From positions 33,884,501-33,948,500 of the forward strand of contig NC_092568.1 in assembly GCF_037975245.1 (NCBI RefSeq): a DNA stretch of 64,000 bases, in the 5' to 3' direction. The translations under genes and the position numbers were made by a program. The notes under the pieces were generated by a model. That model worked only from the letters and a program-made list of their open reading frames with translations, had not been told where the DNA came from and did not search any database. The DNA is from Apostichopus japonicus (Eukaryota; Echinodermata; Holothuroidea; Aspidochirotida; Stichopodidae). Below, one piece after another: positions 23,501 to 37,009 of this stretch (positions within the stretch are counted from its first letter, which is position 1; each line of letters starts with the position of its first letter).

Positions 23501-26500
23501 GTGGCATAAAAGTAAAAAAATTTGCAACTTTCAACTTTGTTTTTCTCCAAGATATTTTCCATTGGGATCCCAATAAACCTCGCCCATAATATGAATATTT
23601 AAACACTATGAACATCATTGACCAAAACGTAACACAACACCATGTATGATTTGTGTACAGTCTATATGGCAGTTGTTCCAAGGAGTTCCATGGTTGTACC
23701 AACGCACAGTCTTGAATCTATTTTTAGCAACGGCTCATAACTAAACCTACATCTCTGATTGGTTGAATTCAAACTAGTGGGTTTGGGGGAACTGTATGCG
23801 ATTCATTTTAAATGTGGAATTTGTCGTGGACACTATTCTCATTATCTGCAAATATCCTTAATTACTCGCCAATTAACGTTGTTGGCAGGGAAAAACTTGG
23901 CTAATATCTTAGTTTGCTGTTTTATGATTGATATATGTAAAAAACTAAATGGACATGTCAAAAAAGTAGAAAACGGCGACCAAACGCAATATGCTGCTTT
24001 AAAGAAGACATGTCTATTTCAGTTCTTGGTTTGATCAGACTGAGGCTTCGTATACCTGTCTTGTTTTCCCAAGCAAACACCAGCCAGGAGTACGTAAGTA
24101 ACAAAGGCCATGACTGGTATATACAGGTCGGGGGCATTGACCTCAAATCTGGGAGCAACTGGTTCATCTTGGTTGTACTTGATGGACCATTCCTGAAGAA
24201 AGAAATATATTACACGTTAAATAAAATTCAACATGAAATCAAATTTAACACAAAGATCAACAAACAGTCCACCTTAATTTTATACAGAGAGCACTTGAAA
24301 GGACGGTCTCTTCCCTGGACCATGGAGGTTTTATCTCCATGCCTGGACGTATTATATTCCTTGCAGCCGATGTTGAGTATACCTCATTCAAGGTTAACTT
24401 TATTTGTCCAAATATTTTAACATGTTATAATTTGATAGATGTTTCAATTATTTAAGTCCTGTAAGTTCTTTAAACTAACCAAACATTTCTCAGGCCTAGC
24501 CTGAGCAATGAGGAATAAATAAGTCAGTATATCAGAAAATGAAAATGTTTAGTGGTTACGGTGCCTAACATATTCATAGTGTGGTAAGCGATACATGTTA
24601 ATATGCATATACAGTAACTTGTGCACACCAAACTGGAGAGGAGATTATGGATTGACTAATTCAGTAAGATATAAAGGAAGGTACCATGAATCAGTTATCA
24701 TGTTCACAAGGTTTCAGTCTATTTAATGGCATAGTATAACCAGAAAGCCAGTTGGGCTTGTGATTATTTGCCATACAATTTGCTCAAAATTCAAAATAAC
24801 TACCTGACTTATGTAGAGCAAGTGAGTTAAATTTGTCCAAGAATTAAGTGAGAACCAGAAAAGATCAGAGATTTCCACCTCTTATTTGTAGCACCCCCCA
24901 TGTGGCATGAACCATTTCATTCACTGGTAAGGATTTTACAGTATAGAATTTTAATCCAAAACGTTTCAATATCCAGAAATAACAGTTTTTTTATGTGAAA
25001 TATAGACAAAGCAAAAGTTGTGTAGTACTGTACAAATCACAAAGAAATGGCCAATTTTGAGCTAATCTGAATTAACCGGTTGATGCATTGACGCAATTTT
25101 TGCCCATTTGAAAAAACCTGTTGGCTCCATGAAGCTCAAGAGGGTGAAAACTGATAACCACAGTTTCAGTGCAGGTCTAAAGCAACACTCTAAAAGCAGA
25201 TTTCATTTCCTGGATGATGGTATGTTTTATACAAGTCCTATATGTAGCGACTAATATTCACAAAACTAAACTGAACTTGACCATACTATGTTTGCAAAAA
25301 GAAAATCATACCAATGTTGGAGAATTCACAGAATAATTGTAGCTTTAATTTGGAGTTGTTGTGTTTTAGGGGTTTTTAGACTTTCACTTCTGTGGACCTT
25401 ATGTGACCTTTGACCTCTACCAATTTCAATAGGGTTAAAATTTTCCACCTTCATGGTCCCGAAAGATTGGGTCCAAACAAACTGAATGAAAAGTATATTT
25501 GCCTCTCAAAATTATGTGGGCCCAAATGGTCCCCAAAATGATTGGGCCCCACAATTTTGGGCCCAGAGAATGTGTCCCAAAGTCCAATTGATGGGCCCAA
25601 AAACAAGTAGGCCTATATGTACCAGCTACTGTATTCACCAACAACTGTATTCTAAGTTTGGATACAATCCAATTTATGGTTGTGGAGTTACTGCAATTAT
25701 AAACTTTTGGGCTCTCCCAAATAATCATAACCAAAAAACTGCTCTTTGCAATGAGACTTTTTATACTGTATGTCTGGCCAATCCCATAGACCATCATTTT
25801 GGGACTTCCTAAAATATTTGCCTTTGCCTTTTAGCTATTCTTTGGAAATCTTGAAAAATGGTAATTACAGGCTTATAGGAATTAACTAATATTGTATGGT
25901 AACTAAGCAAGACTCTTTTCAACATGATGGGCTGCACCAGTTTATAGTATGACCAATGATAACACATACAGTGCTGGCCTGAATTTATGAAATGAAGATG
26001 GCTTAGGATCAAGTTTACAGTCGGTTCATTCATGTCACAATCAGTATATATCTCTTGAAGATGATCAATTTACCAATTTTTTGTTTATACTTCTATTTGA
26101 AACTCCTCATTACTATGCTCCTACTTAGTCCCACTCTCCCTCCTAATCTCCCTTCCCTCTACCTTCATAAATATTTGATAAACATCCCTAATTCAAAGCA
26201 ATTAATAGAAATATATACTTACCGTATGGCCAAATGGAAACAACAAAATAGCTAGCTTCTTGCCAACGTATGCTGTGTCGACAGCAAAGTAGTACTTTAA
26301 CTTGCTCACAGAGAGGAACCTCTCCACCTGATTTAAAGAGACAGAGTCTTAGTTATAAAACATGAGATGAAACATTTGTTTCCAGGGATGGCTGTCCATT
26401 TTCAGGGAAACTTTAAACATAGAAGTACAGAAATGTTCTTTGAGTTACAATAGTGATGCATATGTCACTGATGCATCGAGTGTTCAAATGGCAACTCAAA

Positions 26501-29500
26501 GTGTATGAGATTATGGGATCAGAGATCTACATGGAAACAGCTTTCACTGACTGACGCAAGCATTAGTGAATTCATCCAATTGGAAATTTTGTCTACTCAA
26601 TTACGACAAAAGCCTTCGATACTAAGCAAGAAAACCTCCAATAGTAGCTCTAAAGCATACCAAGTAATGTAATAATTGCAGTGAAAACACCTAAGGAGTA
26701 CAAGGAAGAATTTTGTCTAGCAGTTTTGAAGGCACTGAAATTAGTCTCATATTTGTCTTATAAATATGGTTCCTGTGTTAAGACAAATTGCAATATACTG
26801 TACAGCTTTGGACTTGCATAGATCTATCAACAATACATGACCAATTTCTCTAGCATTTTGCGATTGGATACTGGGATAAATTATTCCCTGCATAAGACTG
26901 CATTATATTTCTTTAGACTGTCATGAAATACAAAGCACACACAACAAAAGTATTCCCATCGATTTGAAATAGACACAAGTTAAATTTATAATACATAATG
27001 TCCAAAAACTTAAATAATAACACAAAGGTGATGTTACAAGAAAAACTATGAGATTGATCACTGCATTGATACCAATGTAACAATATTGTGGTGATTCATA
27101 TTACTTTTCTAATTAAACCATATTTACACATGTACAGCAGCACATTTCTATTGAATCCATTATCACAGAATGAAAGCTGGTACTGAAGACCATCTGTAAA
27201 TTCATTAATACCATCTGTTAATTAATTCGCTGCACTACAATGGGACTTTGCTATGTGGGTTCTACAAATTAGATATTTAAAAATAAACACACCATGTACT
27301 ATATTGGATTGCTCTTTTTTTGTACCTGTTTTTCCATGACATCCTTTCCATGGTCTGCCAGCTGTGCTCCATACTGCATTGCCACGTTAGCCATTGGGTC
27401 GTTCATGAATTGTCCCCCTGGATAACCCTGATTTGGCGGTGGTGGTCCACCGTACATATTCCCGCCAACGGCCATGCCACCTGCATTACTTGTATCATCA
27501 AATAAGGGGGCTGGACCAGGCTGGGGTCTACCTTTTGGCTTTCTTTGATGGCCCTTATTAGCTGTTACAATGCACAAATGAAAAGAAAATAGATAGGAAA
27601 GAAAGAAAAAAAAATGAAACAAGAACAATATACTTATTTAAAGGAACATTGAGGCTGCTTATGCAATTTCTATAACTTGAGAATCAGTATTTTAATTTAT
27701 CTCTGACTGTGCTAAATTTTTAGTTTAAACCTAAAACTTTGTTTAATATTTAAAGAATGAGTTGGCTGTTTCAAAAAAGAGAACATTTCTGCTGCTTTAA
27801 TAGGGTGGCCAGCATTTGAAACTTACAAGCAAGCAAATATCTTACATTTCTCAGGAAATGAGGGGAATAAGAGCTGGTGTTTAAGACTATTTATTAAACA
27901 GAATTGAAGATTCTGTTTTTTGGGGGGTGGGGGTGGGGTGGGGGTGGGGGAGGGGGAAACACCTGCATGTGTAAAACATGTTTTGTAAACATTAAGTAAA
28001 ATAATAGTTTGTTTCCCAGTTTTCATCAAAGTTAAATGACTAGGAAATGTCTTATTCATAGACTTAAATAGTAAAATTTTAACGACAAAGCTGTTATTTG
28101 AAAGTGAAATTCCCTCCTGGAGACAGTTTAAACCCGTTTGATATTAAAGAGAATGAACAAAATATGGAAAAAGGAACATCTAATTTTCAACTGTTAACAT
28201 ATGGTTAAAACAGTGAATAAATGCAGAATAGCACTGGAATGTGCCTAGCATACAAAGGCTCAAGAATATATACTGCATACATGTACAGGTATAGTATATA
28301 GCATGTTTAGAGGAAATCAATAAAACCTGTCACCACAAGAAATACTTTTCAGGATACACACAGTCAAAAATTAATAGTCAAAAAAAAAGAAATGGGAAAA
28401 AGTAAAACATTTGCAAATTTCATTCAAAATTACAGAAAATATCAGTGAAAGGGTTTACTGTGCATGGGTGAATTTCATTAATACAGAGTACATGTATAAC
28501 ACAGAGAGTATAATTAAATAATTTTGATGCTACGACATGCTGGTGTATATTGTCCACACTCTCCCAAATTCACGATCCTAACAAACTTTTCTTACACAAG
28601 TCTACAGACTGTTTGGCAGTACAAACTGTAGGCTACACAGAGAGGCTCTACACATTGATAGTAACAGTCTGTACAGTGAAGTGCTTACTGTACAAGGCCA
28701 CACTGGATACAGAATTTACTGTGTGTATGTTAGACCCACAGTACATTAATTTCTCTTCCTTATATTTTCCAGTTTGTCTGCACCGAATACAGGGTTAAAT
28801 TTTGCACAATGCATATGCAGCAATATTTGCCAGAACATACAAGATCAGTTGTGAACAAGTTCAAATCAAGAAAACAAAATTCTACCTACAAATTGTTCAA
28901 AGATAAACATTCTCAAAGATACCCTGGTAGGATCTATTGCAAAGAAAGTTGAACATACTTTTGTCAGTTTTGTGACTACGGCAAATACATTTAGTTACAG
29001 TACGTCATCAAGTCACATCATATAATCTTGTGCTTTTTTTCATTTTTTTTTCCATAAACCATACAGTATACATATATACTTTAGGTATCATACATATAGT
29101 ATACATACTGTATGGTTTACCGTATGCCATTTAAACTGCACTAGTGTGTATTTACTTGCATAAAAGAGGGAAACTAAACTGAGACCTGTTCTACATGCAA
29201 CAAATGTATGTATGTATATGTGATCTTCCCGCAAGCAGGAACTCGCGAATTATGAAGCAAACTGTTCATATTTCCATAAACGTCACCAAAGGAATAATCC
29301 ATAAATTGGTTTATTGTGTTATTTCTATTGGTGATGATTCCCCAAAGTTACTCTACAATATGTCTAACAACATTAATTTCCCAGTTCCACACTTAATACA
29401 AGTACTGTACACGATAGGCACATAGGTCCAATCTGTATTTAATCCTGTCCATGCCTTTCCTGTCCAGGCCTACTATTTGGGTGGGACTGGGACAATTCTA

Positions 29501-32500
29501 CTGTACATGGTTACAAGTGAGAGAGGTGCAGTTGTGTACAGAGAGGGAAGGCAAGAACCAAGTAAAATACACACAGTGCATGTTGTGAATATATGGCATG
29601 CATTTAATTACTCATTACTATACTGGTGCAGTAAATAGTGGTATTGAATTATGGAGTTGCAAACTATGTTTAAACAGTCTTTGATGCTATATGACAATAT
29701 CACATGATGTAATTTTGTAAATATGTTAGATATGACACCACATGTACTGTACTGTAACATACTGTGAAGCCTATATGCCACAGGCACATAACAGTCCATC
29801 TGTGATGTGAAAGGAAATGATGACTATTACCATTTCAATTTTAAATCAGATATAATTTCTTGATATCTAAAGAAGGAAAATTTTGTAATCAGGATATACA
29901 ATCTTAAATAGCAAAGAAGCCAGTAGCTACAGTACATCGATGTAATGAAGGCATGTACCCATTTTTCCATTTTCTTTTCTAAGTGAGTAAAGTGCATGAA
30001 ATGAGTATCATTATTTCTGCATACCACCAAAGTAAGCACTGAAGTGATGTCCAACAACACCATATACTGTGCATATGTATGGTATTATTAATGTAGCTGT
30101 GCATTTGAAACATAGTTGCATTACTTGCATGGTTGCTGATGTACTCTTGAACCATACTTCAATCTAAAATGGTGTCAGCTGCTCTTAAAACTTGCAATCT
30201 AGGACTCAATAAAGCATTCTCTTTATCAATTTTCTTTTTATGGTAGTTTTCTACATGAGTATGACGGTCTGTAATGTACAGATGTATAGGGTAGGGGACA
30301 AGACACAATAAAGATGACATGGATTAATACTCAACACATTAAAATTTGGTGCAAAAGAGTAACACAATAACTACATAAATTACGTAATTGTTTGGCAAGG
30401 GCTCTCTTACAAAAGGGGCTGAACAGTGAACTTCACTTGACATGTATGATGATAATTTGTCATCACTACCGTCAGTTCTAACAAGCCATGTAATCTGCAC
30501 AGATATCTGAACAAGTCCATTTGTCAATTACATGGATTATGTGGGGAGACAGTCACACACACAGCTGGCAATTTCTGACCATTTAATTTAAATAAAATAT
30601 TCCTACACTTGAACAGAGGGTAGACTAATTAACTTGACAAACAATACTTAAAATCTATCATGCTATGGTGTACAGTACAGTTCAGGTCAGTCTTAGAGGA
30701 AGTGATACTGTAACAGCACGAGATTGCTGTAAACTACATACTGTACGTGTCCAGCAATATTCTACTCATTCTGCTATTAAAAAGCTATGGAAACTATGGG
30801 TAATATGAAAATATTGTTCCAGCAAGTTTGACAAAGTGTTAATGTAGCTCAGTTTGACAGGAGTGTTAGCTCAGTGGTTAACGCCTGTGCCTTTCAATCA
30901 TAAGGTCCCGAGTTTGAGTCACTCCAAGATTAATGTATGTCGTCCAGTTACAGAGTTGTTGACAATTTATAATCATGGACGTTAATATGATCTAAGAGAC
31001 TGACTTCAGTCAGCTTGTGGTTTTAATAAGCCAATAATGGCTTCTTCGCGAGTTCCTGCTAGCAGGAGGATCTAACATACATTACAGTATACATACATAC
31101 AGTTGCATTAGGTCTGGGAAGCTAACTTCCTAATTTCCTATTTTCTCTAACTATGATTACTGTGTTTTAAAACCTAAATGCAAGATACAGCTACTATATA
31201 GTAGAACGCATATATGTGTAGTCCGGTACAGAATTTTAAATAGAACAAACGTGGAATAATTTAGTAGACCTGTACGGGTACAGGTATGTAACTAAATTTT
31301 TATTGTCATAATTAAACCTAAAATGTAGCTACAATGCCAAGGAATACTTTATCCAGTACAGTATAGCACTGCAACATGTTATACAATATGGCAAATTGCT
31401 ATAAAGATGTACAGTATAGCAGTTTTGTATGTACAATATAAAGCAAGCATAGTAATACCTGTACCAATGCTCTTCTAGATACCTGTATGACATGTTTCAC
31501 TACAGACTGAAAGATTCAATGAGTGGTCCCAATTTCATTTGGGTCGCAACTTCGTCCATCTCGTATGTTCCCACAACAAGGAACAAGAACAATTGAATCA
31601 TATTCAAAACATGCATAAGCACGCACAAAGAACATCACCACAAATCAAGCAAAAATTGAAAATGTTGTAGACAAACTTTGCTGTGAGAAAATGTGTACTG
31701 TAAACAGAGCAATTTCCTTCATACTTAATTGTTAAGATTGTTCATAAGATTTAATGTTCTCTCAGTTTACAAATTCCTCTGAACTAATTTTAAAGCTGTG
31801 ATCATAGCGTCTTTCATTAATTGGCAGGTAGTTCATCTCAAAAAATCAATCATTCACAATGTGAAAGCATTGCACATGAGCAACAATTGACCGTACAATG
31901 CTATCAAAGTTAATATTTTGCTGACATTGAATTATTAATGTAAATAAATTACAGTAGGACCTCCATGCTACTGTTTTACAACAGTAAGTTTTAATATTTA
32001 TTTATGTGGAAATTGATCTATGTCAGGTGTAGTACAGTACTTGAAGTGAAGTATATATCATTTCGATAACAAGGAGTTTTAAAGCAGTTCCTGTAGGCAG
32101 CTTTTAGGAATTTGTTCACCAGTTAGCAATTGAATTCCTACAAATGTGCCACTGGAGTGTTACTTTTTTCTTGCTTGATTGTACAAATGCCCTATGCCCT
32201 CCTTACTGTTTGATAATATGAACTGTGAAATGTAAAATTTCTTCAAGTAAATAGCCATTATGACTGTGGTCCAATGACTGGTAATAGGAATATATTTAGT
32301 TACCATGGTAAACTGTCACTTAAACTTAAACTTTAAAGTGATAATGATACTGACAAGTGACAGCGCAGACAGTTCACCGCTACAGTTCTCATGACACGGT
32401 TCTGTACATTGTACGTACAACAACATAGCAAAGTTTTCTGAACTGAATTAGCCTAACGTTACATTGAAAACGGCATCCATGGGATCCACTGTACTGCAAA

Positions 32501-32605
32501 ACTGCACATCCAACGAAGAAGCCACCATGCAAGTACTGCGTACGAGAAAAATTGAGAAAAAATTTACATACACTTACGATGCCTGACGTGCTGGGGCACA
32601 TCCAT
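20545..32605 (-). CDS. YIF1: YIF1 (Yip1-interacting factor), complete seven-exon gene, 299 aa
   Basis: YIF1 is a multi-pass membrane protein that partners Yip1-family proteins in ER-Golgi vesicle traffic. Coding exons (minus): 32578-32605, 27326-27561, 26223-26327, 24056-24192, 22401-22556, 21830-21923, 20545-20688. They sum to 900 nt, all junctions are GT..AG and every phase matches. The start is ATG at 32603-32605 (exon 1 MDVPQHVRH, donor GTAAGT). The N-terminus is cytosolic and Pro/Gly-rich with LFDDTS at 29-34. The conserved block [17 protein letters not shown] lies near 97-113. Then come [15 protein letters not shown] (about 135-149) and five hydrophobic spans near 146-165, 180-199, 211-230, 233-252 and 277-296. 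[12 protein letters not shown] and the C-terminal YWLTFHLA match human YIF1A/B. The first intron is about 5 kb and contains a SINE-like element. I cannot tell A from B type; invertebrates usually have one. Confidence 0.96.
29056..29118. repeat. Inverted repeat hairpin in YIF1 intron 1
   Basis: AAACCATACAGTAT (29056-29069) is perfectly inverted at 29105-29118 around an AT-rich loop with further ATAC/GTAT pairing. It may be a very small foldback relic. Confidence 0.5.
30855..31075 (+). mobile_element. tRNA-derived SINE-like element in YIF1 intron 1
   Basis: The 5' ~70 bases resemble a tRNA: GGAGTGTTAGCTCAGTGGTT (acceptor and A-box), an anticodon-like arm CCTT..AAGG, a degraded B-box (GAGTTTGAGTC) and CACTCC closing the acceptor stem. 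A ~145-bp non-tRNA body follows, ending in CTTCTTCGCGAGTTCCTGCT and GCAGGAGG. A fragment matching that end in reverse orientation lies at 29228-29249. This is a SINE structure, not a working tRNA: the anticodon stem pairs only over four bases and the T-arm is mutated. The family is not named. Confidence 0.65.
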
Positions 32606-32951
32606 TGTCAACCTGTTGGTAGGAAATTGAAAAATAGAGAAGAAGACAAGAACTATTAGTTTGGACTAAAAAGTATCCAGTCAGGTGTTTTGATATGCCA
32701 CGCAGATGTCAAATTGCTGCCTAGGGTCGGAGGTTATCCTTAGAATGACATTAGCAGTCGTTTCATATTTTATTGCGAAACGCTTGTACTGTGGCCACCG
32801 CCTATAAGTGACGAACGAAAATCAGAGCGATTGCATGGGACTTGATGAAAATGATCAGATTCTCCCGAAAATGAAATGAAAAATCTTGTGGTCATAACTA
32901 AAACTCATTTGTCAGTAATGTTGTGTGTTGGAGAGAGGGGTGGGAGAGGTG
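32606..32951 (-). promoter_or_regulatory. Presumed YIF1 5'UTR and promoter region
   Basis: This is the sequence immediately upstream of the YIF1 ATG on the minus strand, with somewhat more CpG than the introns (CGCTTG, CGACGAA-type words near 32780-32830). No TATA box or specific factor site can be supported. The transcription start cannot be placed from sequence alone. Confidence 0.3.
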
Positions 32952-33175
32952 GAGGTAAGCAGGGGCGTAGCGAAGGGGTTTTTGTTGGGGGGGTGTGGAG
33001 AATTTGATTTGCCGACGGATCTGGAAGTGGTGACTGAAATGGGGGAGGGGTCTAAGGGGAGGGGTGTCCCCCTTTTTTTAGTTTTGAAAAGTCCTTAGAT
33101 GCAATCTGGTGCATATTTTAAGTCCAATTTGATTTGCCGACGGATCTGGAAGTGATGACTGAAATGGGGGAGGGG

Positions 33176-34391
33176 CAGGAGCTGCGGAACGGTAAAATTA
33201 TTGGGGGGGGGGGCTAATATGTGGAGACTATCTAAGCGGAGCGCCACCATCGGTTGGCGCGGAGCGTACAAGAAAATGTTGGGTTTTTCAAACCCTCCAG
33301 ATGGCCGGAAACGGCACTTCCCGAATGTTTTATGCTGTGAATACCCAGCCCTAAAACATGGGTCTCAAGCCTGCAATTTCTCAGATTGCACGTAAAAATC
33401 TGTAAAAACATTGTAATCTGTATATTCGATGGTGTTTTAAGAGAGTAGCTATTACTCGACGTGTACTCGCAAAGACGTTTTTGAGTGTAGTAAATTACTA
33501 CTTGCAATTAAATGCAATAATTACAATTAAGGGTGTCGGAAGCTATTATTGATTGGTACGGCGGTTCAGAGTGTGGCCAAACTATCATAATTATCGGGGG
33601 ACGTTTGGTAGGTCAAACTACGCTACGCGCCACCATGCGTAATGGAGAAAATTTTGAAAATATGCCTCCCAGATTGCAGGAAATGGCACTTCCCGAGCTT
33701 GAAAACAAGACCCCTGCCATGCCAGAGTAGTCACATTTAGCCTACTTGCCATCATCATTATTGAAAATTATTGAAACATATACCTCCGAGATTTTTTTTT
33801 TCCATTTTTTAGTCCTACTTTCTTTTTTTTTGCGTCGTGAATATTGGTCCGGCGTGTACCGGCTCCGACGCCCCTGAATTAAATAAATGTCATAAGAAAA
33901 AACAGAAAGTATTTCTTAATGTCAACAAATGGGTAATTCCAAAACCATGTGCAGTTGCAAACAAATTTCTATGACCTAGCACTGTCATCATGTCACGAAT
34001 GCATGTACCCTATACAGTACAGGTGAAATGCTAATATTGTGTTTTTGTTCGTTTAATAATTGATTGCGTTTAAACATAAAGCCATGTTCCACGCCTTGCG
34101 TGTACTCGTAGTGTAAACGCAAATGTTGATGAGTGTAGCGTTTTGCTTATTACCCTCTTATTTAAAACTCTAATATTCGATGAGGCATGATACAGACAAT
34201 CAATTATCATATTTAATTATACACCTATATAGTATACGTGTGCATCGGACAGATCGACAAGTATGCATTAAAAAATGGGCAGATGCACGTTTCGGAGCCT
34301 TGGTAAATATTGGGGGGGGGGGGGTTATCATGCATTTTCCCCCTCAACTTTTTCATTGGGGGGCTGAGCCCCCCCGGTTCCGCCGCCACTG
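33176..34391. mobile_element. Nested hAT-like element B (1,216 bp) inside element A, TSD GGGAGGGG
   Basis: B splits one of element A's internal units. The host text GGGAGGGG is present on both sides (33168-33175 and 34392-34399), and removing B restores the family sequence GAAATGGGGGAGGGGTCTAA seen elsewhere. The termini are imperfectly inverted: CAGGAGCTGCGGAAC on the left, and GTTCCGCCGCCACTG on the right (reverse complement CAGTGGCGGCGGAAC). The left third holds the shared core block (CTATCTAAGCGGAGCGCCAC..). The low-complexity TSD slightly weakens the call, but the repaired empty site is convincing. Confidence 0.78.
33530..33877. repeat. Possible third-level TIR element C inside B
   Basis: AGGGTGTCGGAAGC on the left resembles the reverse complement of the right end GGCTCCGACGCCCCTG, and the interior again contains a diverged core block (GCGCCACCATG.., ATGCCTCCCAGATTGCAGGA, AATGGCACTTCCCGAG). 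I do not see a clean 8-bp TSD (only AATTA is shared), so the borders are uncertain. Confidence 0.45.
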
Positions 34392-34932
34392 GGGAGGGGT
34401 CTAAGGGGAGGGGGCCGCCCCCTCCCCTTTCGAAATTTTTTAGTTTTGAAACGTCCTTAGATGAAATCTGGTGCATATTTTAAGTCAAATTTGGTTTGCC
34501 GACGGATCTGGAAGTGGTGACTGAAATGGGGGAGGGGTTCTAAGGGGAGGGGAAAAAAGGGAAAATATTTTTAGTTTTGAAACGTCCTTAGATGCAATCT
34601 GGTGCATATTTTAAAGTCAAATTTGATTTGCCGACGGATCTGGAAGTGGTGACTGAAATGGGGAGGGGTCTAAGGGGAGGGGGAAAAGGGGAAATTTTTT
34701 GGTTTTGAAACGTCCTTAGATGCGATCTGGTGCATATTTTAAGTCAAATTTGGCACGGAAGAAGCTCCCGTTCTCCTTTTCTCTATTCAGCTTTCCTTCT
34801 TTTTTCCCCTTCCGCGCTCTTCCCCTTTTCTCCTTTTGCCGACAGACCCAAAATTTGCCGACAGCGACCAAATTATTGGGGGGGTGTGACACCCCCCCAC
34901 ACCCCCCCGCTCGCTACGCCCCTGGAGGTAAG

Positions 34933-37009
34933 GTAGGACATGACAGGTGGCTGCCACATAGCTTTCGTGATCGGTGAAATAAGAAAAGAAGATTGATCAT
35001 ATGAGGTCCTCACGATTGTGCTGTTTATTTACCGCATATATCCGGCAGGGCCCATCATGACGTACACCGGTAATAACAACTCAAATCCAATTAAGCAACT
35101 TGCCGATGAATAAGGATGATTGTTGCCGCCCTCTGCAGATCCCTTTAATAGTCTGACTTGGGCGAGATCTCTGGATTTTGATTCGACATCATTGAAAATG
35201 TACAAGAAATAATCGAAGCAGTGACGGAAGCTCAAATGGGATACAGGAATCAACCTTTCACAGAAGGAGATGCAAATGTGATTCACTTTATAGAGAAATC
35301 TGCTCGTTTTCTGAGCATGTCTCTGAGAAATCTGGAGATTTGAATGAAAAATCTGGAGATTTTTGTGTTATTAAACTCCATATAAATGGCGTACAGTAGT
35401 TCTCACAAAATTAAAGCTACGGCCAATCACAGGATGGCTGACACGTGGGCCGGGACCTATAACACCTTCGGTGATCCATTTGCTTCTGAATTTGGTCCTG
35501 CACCGCCACTACTACTTCTGTCTTAAGATAATCCTCTCATTTGAACAAAGTTATGACTGAGATTTAGATTTTTTTATGAGTGAAAAATCACCCTTCACCC
35601 CCCCCCCCCCCCCAACACCCTTCTTTTCACTTGCAGTCCAACCTGGTAGAAATCAGAGATATTACAGAAATGTCAAACTTGTGAATAATTTTAATTTTGA
35701 TCAATTTATTAGGAAGTCAAATTCTGTTGGAGAGATAAAGAAATATATATTAAAAAAAGGCGTATTTGAATGCAAATATTAGCAATGATCTTATTTGTAA
35801 CGCTTATTCTTCACCTTACAGGGAAACATTCAATTACAAGGCTCTGAAATTGTCCCCTTTTTGTTTGGCTGCCTAAAGTAAGAAAGGATAAAAACTTGTT
35901 TTTCCATGCTTAAAATGAGTGTTAAAAGTCCCTCTCTAAACAGACATCCCTTTTTAATCCTTCACGAGTCATCATAACTGCAGCTGGATGTATCAAACAA
36001 TATAAGAAGTGAGGCTATTGATGCAAGATATATGAAATAAAATCTCAAATGAGATTCAGATTTGGTCCATCCATTCAATCACCAAGTACAAATTTATAAT
36101 GTGAACCATCTCATACTGTACTGTATGCATTGATGTTTCTTGTTTTCACATTTTTAGAGATAAGAAAGGACAAGGAAAATACTTCTATGTGCACACTACA
36201 AAATGCTATAAAAAAAAACATATTACAGAAATTTATTTATCTAAAGTCTCTTTTTTGAATGAAGTACATCAGACTTTTATTCACAACAGTTCAACAGTTA
36301 ATTGCATGAAGGTGACTAGCATGGTACCTCCCTCAGAGAATCATGTAAAAATATAAACAAACCTCAAATATAACCATATTTAAAATGTTGATTTTATTTC
36401 TAATAATTGATTAGAACAATATCTTCAAACCCAGACAAAATGTACACATTCATATACAGTAGTAGCTACTACATGAAGAGAATGTATCCTTATAGGTCAA
36501 CAGTATTGCTACCAAATATGCTAGAAATGCTAGAAAGTCAACTAATGGTCACTCATGTTCAAACTTTGACAAGCATTTTACTGCCAAAAGCAGAGCATAA
36601 TTTGCCCCTCTCTTTGACTTATTACTTCTTAATGTGAAACCCTCCTCTATGCCTGGAAATACTTTGGAGAAACAGACAATTCTAGCAGAGTACTTTTGCA
36701 AAGTTTATTTACAGCATTTTTTGGATGCTTAAATCTGTGGTAAAAATATATACATGAATTTTCATACAGTACGTTCAGACTCCTGGGTAAACTATAGTGG
36801 TCTCCCATTGATGCATTCACCTAGAGCATCCCATCATGGACAATAACATGTATTAATGCAAAGTCATATCCCTTCCTACTTTATTATTAATATATGAGTT
36901 TATCAAATGTTAAAATTTGATTAAATTTCAGTGAGATAGCAGATAAAGTACAGTATAATCCAGAGCTTTCACATTGAGTATATTGACATTTCACCTAAAA
37001 AAAAATATT
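34933..37009. other. Non-coding; presumed zinc-finger gene 3'UTR at its right edge
   Basis: I see no supportable gene. There is a C homopolymer run at about 35590-35607. AATAAA on the minus strand (36880-36885), about 125 bp past the zinc-finger stop, is a plausible polyadenylation signal. Remaining frames are short and lack splice support. Confidence 0.4.

Larger units (their letters stand above)
32960..34924. mobile_element. hAT-like element A (1,965 bp, interrupted), TSD GAGGTAAG
   Basis: The ends are CAGGGGCGTAGCGA (left) and TCGCTACGCCCCTG (right), a perfect 14-bp inverted repeat. The flank GAGGTAAG occurs at 32952-32959 and 34925-34932. The body is built of ~125-137-bp units (GATTTGCCGACGGATCTGGA.., GAAATGGGGGAGGGG, AACGTCCTTAGATGCAATCT) and a pyrimidine-rich right segment. 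It is the same family as 47443-48064 but interrupted by element B (33176-34391). It has no transposase. Confidence 0.9.

Noticed and set aside
24010-24420. 136-codon plus-strand open frame
   Set aside because: It is antisense to YIF1 exon 4, whose splice sites and homology are clear.
25430-25620. GGGCCC-rich palindromic cluster in a YIF1 intron as a TIR element
   Set aside because: Repeated GGGCCC words occur, but no consistent termini or TSD could be found.
30855-30925. Functional tRNA gene
   Set aside because: The anticodon stem is only four pairs, the B-box is degraded, and a SINE-type body follows.
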